Positions 6,092 to 10,079 of a stretch of 10,079 bases of DNA are shown in pieces; the first letter of the stretch is position 1, and each line of letters starts with the position of its first letter. Source of the stretch: an uncultured Bacilli bacterium (GTDB taxonomy: Bacteria > Bacillota_I > Bacilli_A > RF39 > UBA660); assembly GCA_944358685.1 (NCBI GenBank), contig CALVRQ010000050.1, positions 1-10,079 on the forward strand, written 5' to 3'. The position numbers and the translations under genes were made by a program. The notes under the pieces were generated by a model. The model did not search any database. It saw only the letters and a list, made by a program, of their open reading frames with translations, and was not told the DNA's origin.

Positions 6092-6805
6092 ATGACCCCA
6101 CATAATAATGCGAATAAGGGAGATATTGCAAAGACGGTGATTATGCCGGGAGACCCAATGCGTGCAAAGTATATTGCGGAGAAGTATTTGAAAGATTATA
6201 GACTTGTAAATGATGTAAGAGGAATGTATGCTTATACTGGTTTATATGAAGGAAAAGAAGTTACGGTAATGGCTCATGGAATGGGTATGCCTAGTATTGG
6301 AATATATGCTTATGAACTTTATAAGTTTTATGATGTTTTAGAAATTATTAGAATAGGTTCTTGTGGAGCTTATTTAGAAGAAATGAAGTTATTTGATATT
6401 ATTTTATCAACGGCTGTTTATTCAGAAAGTAATTTTGCACTTACTTTAAATAATGATTTATGTCATATTGCTTATAGTGATGAAGATTTGAATGTTAAAA
6501 TTGGGAAAGTTGCTTATAAAAATGGCATAAAGTTATATCGTGGTATGACCGCTTGTTTAGATTGTTTTGATGTTTATATGACAGATATAAATAAGTTTTT
6601 TGATAGAATGCCTAGTGGTGTGAAACCAATTGCGGCAGAAATGGAAGCATTTGCTTTGTTTTATATAGCTAAAATGCTTAATAGGAAAGCGGCTTGTTTG
6701 ATGAGTGTGGTTGATTCTAAATATATTAAGGAAGTGGCAAGTGCAGAAGATAGGGAAAAAGGTCTTGATAAAATGATAAAACTTGCTTTGGATTCAGTTT
6801 TATAA
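6092..6805 (+). CDS. deoD: Purine nucleoside phosphorylase, DeoD type
   Basis: This 237-aa cytoplasmic enzyme splits purine (deoxy)nucleosides with phosphate into free base and (deoxy)ribose 1-phosphate, for purine salvage. It aligns by eye with Escherichia coli DeoD along its whole length. H4 (supplied to the neighbouring subunit), the phosphate-binding set G20, R24, R43, R87 and S90 in IIRIGSCG, the nucleoside-binding EMEA (183-186), the catalytic aspartate D208 in SVVDSK and the assisting R221 are all present. The late residues are shifted by about four from E. coli numbering because of a small insertion in the middle. It is therefore expected to be an active hexameric enzyme of the NP-I family. 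AAGGAGG lies eight bases before the ATG. The gap of 36 nt to ymfF, with no terminator, suggests co-transcription, although no functional link is evident. Confidence 0.95.
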   Translation: MTPHNNANKGDIAKTVIMPGDPMRAKYIAEKYLKDYRLVNDVRGMYAYTGLYEGKEVTVMAHGMGMPSIGIYAYELYKFYDVLEIIRIGSCGAYLEEMKLFDIILSTAVYSESNFALTLNNDLCHIAYSDEDLNVKIGKVAYKNGIKLYRGMTACLDCFDVYMTDINKFFDRMPSGVKPIAAEMEAFALFYIAKMLNRKAACLMSVVDSKYIKEVASAEDREKGLDKMIKLALDSVL

Positions 6806-6831
6806 TTAGATTTTTTGGACATAATATTGAT

Positions 6832-6837
6832 GAGGTG
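6832..6837 (+). promoter_or_regulatory. Shine-Dalgarno site of ymfF
   Basis: GAGGTG ends four bases before ATG 6842, slightly close but the best site near. The in-frame TTG at 6815 and ATG at 6830 lack a good one. Confidence 0.6.
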
Positions 6838-6841
6838 TAAT

Positions 6842-8101
6842 ATGAAATTTTATAATTATAATATTAATGGTTTTGATTTGCACGTTATAAAAACGGCGCG
6901 TTTTAAGACGGTTTTTTATAGTGTGAATATAAGATTTGATGATGCAAAAGAATATGAGAAGTATACTTCTTTACTTAGTAGGGTACTTGCACAAACTAGT
7001 AGTAAGTTTGATAGTGTTAGAGAAATTAATGCTTTTTGTGCGAGTATTTATGATCCATCTTATAATATTAGAGTTTTAGAAAGTGGTTCTCAGGATATTT
7101 TGAGTTTGACGGCTAGTTTTTCGAATGAAAAATATACTGAGAATGGTATGAATAAAAAAAGTTTTGAGTTTTTATCAGAGGTTTTATTTGAACCTAAGGT
7201 GATTAATGGTGGTTTTGATGAAGATGTTTTTAAAGTTCAAAAGGAAAAACTTTTAGAATATTATAAGACATTAAGAGATAGACCACAGAATTATGCAGGT
7301 AGTAGATTATCTGAAGAAATGCAGATAAAAAAATATAAAACTTATAAATTAGATGAATTAATTAAAGAAATTGAAAAGTTAACTTCTAAAGAGCTTTATG
7401 AATTTTATAAAAAGGTTATGAATGAGGGAAAATTAGATATATTTGTTTGCGGAGATGTGGAACCTGATGATGTTTGTGATGTTTTGAAAAAAATTATTAA
7501 ATTTAAGGGATCTAGGTATGGTGAAATAAACCATTATGTTAAACAGATAACTTATAATGAGGAGCCTAAGGTGATTATTGAACCATCTAGTAATGCTCAA
7601 AGTAATCTTATTGTGGGCTGTAAGTTATTGGATTTGAATGATTTTGAAAGAAAGTACGTGTTTGTTTTATATTCTTGGATTTTAGGTGGCGGAATGAATT
7701 CTTTACTTACACAAACTGTTAGGGAAAAAAATTCTTTATGTTATTATATTTATGCGGTAAGGCAGAATTTATTTGATACGATGAAAATATATGCTGGTAT
7801 TAATGGTGAAGATTTTGAGAAGACTTATAAACTTATTCAAAAAGAAATGGATAATATGAAGAAGGGCAATTTTACTGATGAACTGTTTGAAGGGGTTAAA
7901 GAAATATATTACAATTCTTTGATTAAAATTGAGGATTCACAAAGTGATTTAGTTGGTAGCTTTACATCAGAGTTGTTTGTTCATAATGATAATATTGAAA
8001 ATAGAAGAAAACAAATGGAAAAAGTGACTAAAGAAGATGTTATGAATCTGGCTAAAAAGGTGCATATTGATACGGTGTTTTTATTAAAGGGAGAAAGATA
8101 G
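6842..8101 (+). CDS. ymfF: M16-family peptidase-like protein YmfF (non-zinc subunit)
   Basis: This 419-aa protein has the two-lobe M16B fold length. Where catalytic members have HxxEH it reads LLSRVLAQ (44-51), so it cannot bind the catalytic zinc. The second lobe keeps the substrate-binding R/Y pair, R294 and Y301 in VREKNSLCYY, after the glycine-rich LGGGMNSLLT. This is the pattern of the non-catalytic partner in two-subunit M16 peptidases, and the zinc-bearing partner is encoded one base downstream. Automatic annotation often calls this pair EF-P 5-aminopentanol modification-associated proteins (YfmF/YfmH). Neither efp nor ymfI is in this window, and the direct biochemical role is not settled. 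No signal peptide is seen, so it is expected in the cytoplasm. Start ATG 6842 is chosen for GAGGTG at 6832-6837. Confidence 0.88.
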   Translation: MKFYNYNINGFDLHVIKTARFKTVFYSVNIRFDDAKEYEKYTSLLSRVLAQTSSKFDSVREINAFCASIYDPSYNIRVLESGSQDILSLTASFSNEKYTENGMNKKSFEFLSEVLFEPKVINGGFDEDVFKVQKEKLLEYYKTLRDRPQNYAGSRLSEEMQIKKYKTYKLDELIKEIEKLTSKELYEFYKKVMNEGKLDIFVCGDVEPDDVCDVLKKIIKFKGSRYGEINHYVKQITYNEEPKVIIEPSSNAQSNLIVGCKLLDLNDFERKYVFVLYSWILGGGMNSLLTQTVREKNSLCYYIYAVRQNLFDTMKIYAGINGEDFEKTYKLIQKEMDNMKKGNFTDELFEGVKEIYYNSLIKIEDSQSDLVGSFTSELFVHNDNIENRRKQMEKVTKEDVMNLAKKVHIDTVFLLKGER

Positions 8102-8102
8102 A

Positions 8103-9386
8103 ATGAAGAAGAAAAATTATAAAGGGTTAGATTTAGATGTATATGAGGAGGTTTTGGATAATGGACTTAGAGTGTATATTAGTCCAATTCCGAGGCATAC
8201 AATTCATGCACGTATAACAACTTTCTTTGGAGGTTCAATATTAGAATTTAAAATGGATGGTGATGATAATTTTACGAAGGTTCCGGGTGGGGTAGCTCAT
8301 TTTTTGGAACATAAGATGTTTGAAAAGAAGGATGGTAAGGATCCTTTATCGGTTTATGAAAATAATGGGGCTTCTGGTAATGCTTTTACCAATGAATATG
8401 TAACGGCTTATCATTTTACTGGGGTTGGACATTTTTTTGAAAATTTGGAAACTTTATTGAAATCTGTTCATGAACCTTATTTTACTGATGAGAATGTTTT
8501 AAAGGAAAAGGGAATTATTTCACAGGAAAAGAAACAAGATTTAGATAATCCATTTTCAATTGTTTATGATAGATGTTTACTTAATACTTTTCATAATTTA
8601 GATTTTAAAAATACCGTTTTGGGTAGTTTAGAGGATATTAATTCAATTACTAAAGAGGATTTATATAATTGTTATAATACTTTTTATCATCCTAGTAATA
8701 TGGTACTGACAATTAGTGGTGATGTTGATGTCGATGAAACAATTAATTTTTTGCATGAATTTTATAATAATTATGACTTCGAAAAAAGGCCTAAAGTGAT
8801 TATTAAACATAAGGATGAACCGGATACAGTAGTTAAAGAAAAAGAAGTTATTTATATGAATAATTTGTCTAAAGAGGTTTTGATTTGTTATAAGGTAAAA
8901 AAACCGACTTATATTAAGGATGAGTATTTGAATAGAATATATTTTTCATTTTTACTGGATTTAAAGTTTGGAGCAATTGCTCCAATTGTTGATGTGTTTG
9001 CGAATGATACTAATTTGATTTCACCTGTTTCATCTTATATAGAACCAACTTCTGATTATTATATGGTTATATTTAATGCGACAGTTAAGGATGATGTGGA
9101 TAAGTTTATTGATTTGATTGATAAGACGATTAAAGATATGAATTTTGATGAAGGAAATTTTAATTTGATTAAAAAAGCTATTTTAAATTCTATTATTTTA
9201 TCAACGGAAAATTCGACGGGAATATGTTCAATGATTGCAAATCAAGTGTATTTTTATGGAAATCCTATTTATGATATGCATGATAAACTTAAGAAACTTG
9301 ATTTTGAGACATTTAAAAAAGCTATTAAGGGCATTTGTTTGAACAATCGTAGTGTGGTTATTTTGGATAATAAAACTAAGAAGTGA
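8103..9386 (+). CDS. ymfH: M16-family zinc metallopeptidase YmfH (catalytic subunit)
   Basis: This 427-aa M16B peptidase has the inverted zinc motif HFLEH (66-70): H66 and H70 as ligands and E69 as catalytic base. The distal ligand is probably E142 in ISQEKKQD, 72 residues on and in the family's spacing. GASGNAFTNEYVTAYHF (89-105) is the conserved substrate-binding edge. In the second lobe the R/Y pair expected after the glycine-rich loop is not visible (the region reads AIAPIVDVFANDTNL), which YmfF would complement. It starts one base after the ymfF stop, with AGGGAG nine bases upstream (8088-8093), so the two are almost surely made together. No export signal is seen. Substrates are unknown; the EF-P link comes from family naming. 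Its last 11 nt, including the stop, overlap the end of the opposing yigZ gene. Confidence 0.92.
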   Translation: MKKKNYKGLDLDVYEEVLDNGLRVYISPIPRHTIHARITTFFGGSILEFKMDGDDNFTKVPGGVAHFLEHKMFEKKDGKDPLSVYENNGASGNAFTNEYVTAYHFTGVGHFFENLETLLKSVHEPYFTDENVLKEKGIISQEKKQDLDNPFSIVYDRCLLNTFHNLDFKNTVLGSLEDINSITKEDLYNCYNTFYHPSNMVLTISGDVDVDETINFLHEFYNNYDFEKRPKVIIKHKDEPDTVVKEKEVIYMNNLSKEVLICYKVKKPTYIKDEYLNRIYFSFLLDLKFGAIAPIVDVFANDTNLISPVSSYIEPTSDYYMVIFNATVKDDVDKFIDLIDKTIKDMNFDEGNFNLIKKAILNSIILSTENSTGICSMIANQVYFYGNPIYDMHDKLKKLDFETFKKAIKGICLNNRSVVILDNKTKK

Positions 9387-9409
9387 TAGTGGTTATCTTC
9401 TTAGTTTTT
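9372..9409. terminator. Bidirectional terminator shared by ymfH and yigZ
   Basis: AAAACTAAGAAG (9372-9383) and CTTCTTAGTTTT (9397-9408) form a perfect 12-bp stem with a 13-base loop. The plus strand ends in TTTTT (9405-9409) and the minus strand in TTTT (9375-9372), so both convergent units can stop here. The ymfH stop (9384-9386) is in the loop and the yigZ stop (9376-9378) in one arm. One arm and the loop also code for the end of YigZ. Confidence 0.85.
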
Positions 9410-9960
9410 ATGTGACATAATTTTGTTAGTTCGTTTTCTATTTGTTTGAATTTATTTTCTTCGATATTAAAATTATAGGTTATGTTAGTTTGGTAATCTT
9501 TTTTGATATCAATATTTTTAAGTAAATAATTTATTTGTTTTAGGTTTTCATAAGGAAATTCAATGGTTAAATTATAACCGTTTATTAAATTTACAATTTT
9601 TGTTTTGTTTAAAGCTTCACTTGTACTAGTACTGTAGGCTCTGATTAGGCCTCCGGCTCCTAATTTAATTCCACCAAAGTATCTTATTACTATACATAGT
9701 ATATTTGTTAGATTATTTTGTTTTAGAACATTTAAAATTGGTAGTCCAGCTGTACCACTTGGTTCACCATTATCGGAACATTTTTCTTTGTTATTTATAA
9801 TGTAGGCATAGCAGTAGTGGGTCGCATCTTTGTATGTTTTTTGAATTTCTGTTAGCTTGTTTTTTATTTCATCTATATTATTTATTTTTATTAATGTGGT
9901 AATGAATCTTGATTTATTAATAACTATTTCATTTGTAATATTTTCTTTTATTGATTTCAT
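9376..9960 (-). CDS. yigZ: YigZ/IMPACT-family protein
   Basis: This 194-aa cytoplasmic protein belongs to the YigZ family, related to the C-terminal part of eukaryotic IMPACT. The conserved N-terminal domain (1 to about 120) shows all hallmarks: NKSRFI (15-20), ATHYCYAY (46-53), SDNGEPSGTAGLPIL (62-76) and RYFGGIKLGAGGLIRAYS (93-110). The weaker C-terminal part (about 128-190) fits the small ferredoxin-like domain (DUF1949) of bacterial members. The biochemical function is not established; a link to translation or nucleic-acid binding has been proposed for the family. The start is supported by GGTG five bases before ATG and by a promoter at 9976-10004. It faces ymfH and overlaps its last 11 nt, sharing the terminator hairpin. 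Confidence 0.95.
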   Translation of the reverse strand: MKSIKENITNEIVINKSRFITTLIKINNIDEIKNKLTEIQKTYKDATHYCYAYIINNKEKCSDNGEPSGTAGLPILNVLKQNNLTNILCIVIRYFGGIKLGAGGLIRAYSTSTSEALNKTKIVNLINGYNLTIEFPYENLKQINYLLKNIDIKKDYQTNITYNFNIEENKFKQIENELTKLCHIKTKKITTITS

Positions 9961-9975
9961 GATATCACCAATTAG

Positions 9976-10004
9976 ATTATAAGAAAATTATATTAAAAAA
10001 GCAA
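9976..10004 (-). promoter_or_regulatory. Sigma-A-type promoter of yigZ
   Basis: On the minus strand TTGCTT (10004-9999), a 17-bp spacer and a perfect TATAAT (9981-9976) precede yigZ. Initiation is expected near 9969, so the leader would be only about nine bases and begin at the GGTG ribosome-binding site (9969-9966). The -35 box lies inside the terminator hairpin of the upstream gene. Confidence 0.7.
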
Positions 10005-10023
10005 GATTTGATTATCTTGTTTT
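9994..10023 (-). terminator. Intrinsic terminator of the gene upstream of yigZ
   Basis: On the minus strand CAAGAT (10019-10014) and ATCTTG (10007-10002) form a perfect six-pair stem with a six-base loop. Flanking G-T and A-T pairs lengthen it, and C plus six T follow (10000-9995). The T tract fits minus-strand transcription best. Confidence 0.65.
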
Positions 10024-10079
10024 GACTGAAGAAAGTAAATCATTATTGTGAGCTAAAATTTCTGATTTATATTTTTGGA
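10012..10079 (-). CDS. C-terminal end of an unidentified gene (partial)
   Basis: Of the three minus-strand frames entering from the right edge only one stays open up to the terminator hairpin. It encodes 21 residues ending in LAHNNDLLSSVKTR and stops with TAA at 10014-10012, inside the hairpin at 9994-10023. The stop-in-hairpin arrangement matches other genes in this window, which supports the call. Too little is visible to name a product; the fragment looks polar and helical. It lies upstream of yigZ on the same strand, but terminator and promoter between them suggest separate transcripts. Confidence 0.55.
   Translation of the reverse strand, partial: QKYKSEILAHNNDLLSSVKTR

Noticed and set aside
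1..10079. Use of TGA as tryptophan codon, given the very low G+C
   Set aside because: Several genes (regulator, acidic protein, ymfH) end in TGA at family-typical lengths, and tryptophans are encoded by TGG.
1..10079. CRISPR array, tRNA, rRNA, insertion sequence or attachment site
   Set aside because: No spaced direct repeats, no tRNA-like cloverleaf, no transposase and no terminal repeats were found on reading through the window.

Overview
The window is a gene-dense, very AT-rich stretch of a low-GC Gram-positive (Bacillota) genome. G+C is well under one third by eye. Shine-Dalgarno sites are strong AGGAGG/GAGGTG types, and promoters are sigma-A-like (TTGnnn, 17-bp spacer, TATAAT). TGA is an ordinary stop codon and tryptophan is TGG, so this is not a Mycoplasma-type code. 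The protein families (Bce-type peptide-sensing module, YmfF/YmfH peptidase pair, DeoD, YigZ) fit Bacilli or gut-associated relatives. I cannot name a genus from the sequence alone.

Left part (about 1-4940): a complete Bce-type antimicrobial-peptide sensing and resistance module. Response regulator, intramembrane-sensing histidine kinase and a small unrecognised protein (probable C-terminal winged helix) form one overlapping operon, which ends at an intrinsic terminator at 2067-2092. Directly after that terminator lies a near-perfect Bce-regulator operator (TTACG-N4-TGTAA) with an extra half-site one helical turn downstream. A good promoter follows, driving the ABC ATPase and the ten-helix FtsX-type permease. 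By analogy with known systems, permease and kinase sense flux of a peptide antibiotic, the regulator binds the operator, and the transporter is induced. The small third protein is the part that does not belong to the textbook module.

Middle (about 4940-6020): a 246-nt stretch between the permease terminator and the next start, holding only a promoter, followed by a single-gene unit for a strongly acidic 233-aa protein I do not recognise, with its own promoter and a distant terminator.

Right part (about 6030-9410): a promoter followed by deoD (purine nucleoside phosphorylase) and two adjacent M16-family genes, ymfF and ymfH. The two M16 proteins look complementary: YmfF lacks the zinc motif but has the R/Y pair, and YmfH has HxxEH but no obvious R/Y pair. 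This unit converges with a minus-strand yigZ/IMPACT-family gene. The two coding regions overlap by 11 nt and share a hairpin with a 12-bp perfect stem that can serve as a terminator in both directions. At the right edge is the last part of another minus-strand gene, whose terminator hairpin contains the -35 box of the yigZ promoter.

A recurring style is extreme 3'-end compaction: in four transcription units the stop codon lies inside the terminator hairpin. For six genes I place the start downstream of the longest possible one, because the Shine-Dalgarno site or the predicted transcription start rules out the upstream codon.
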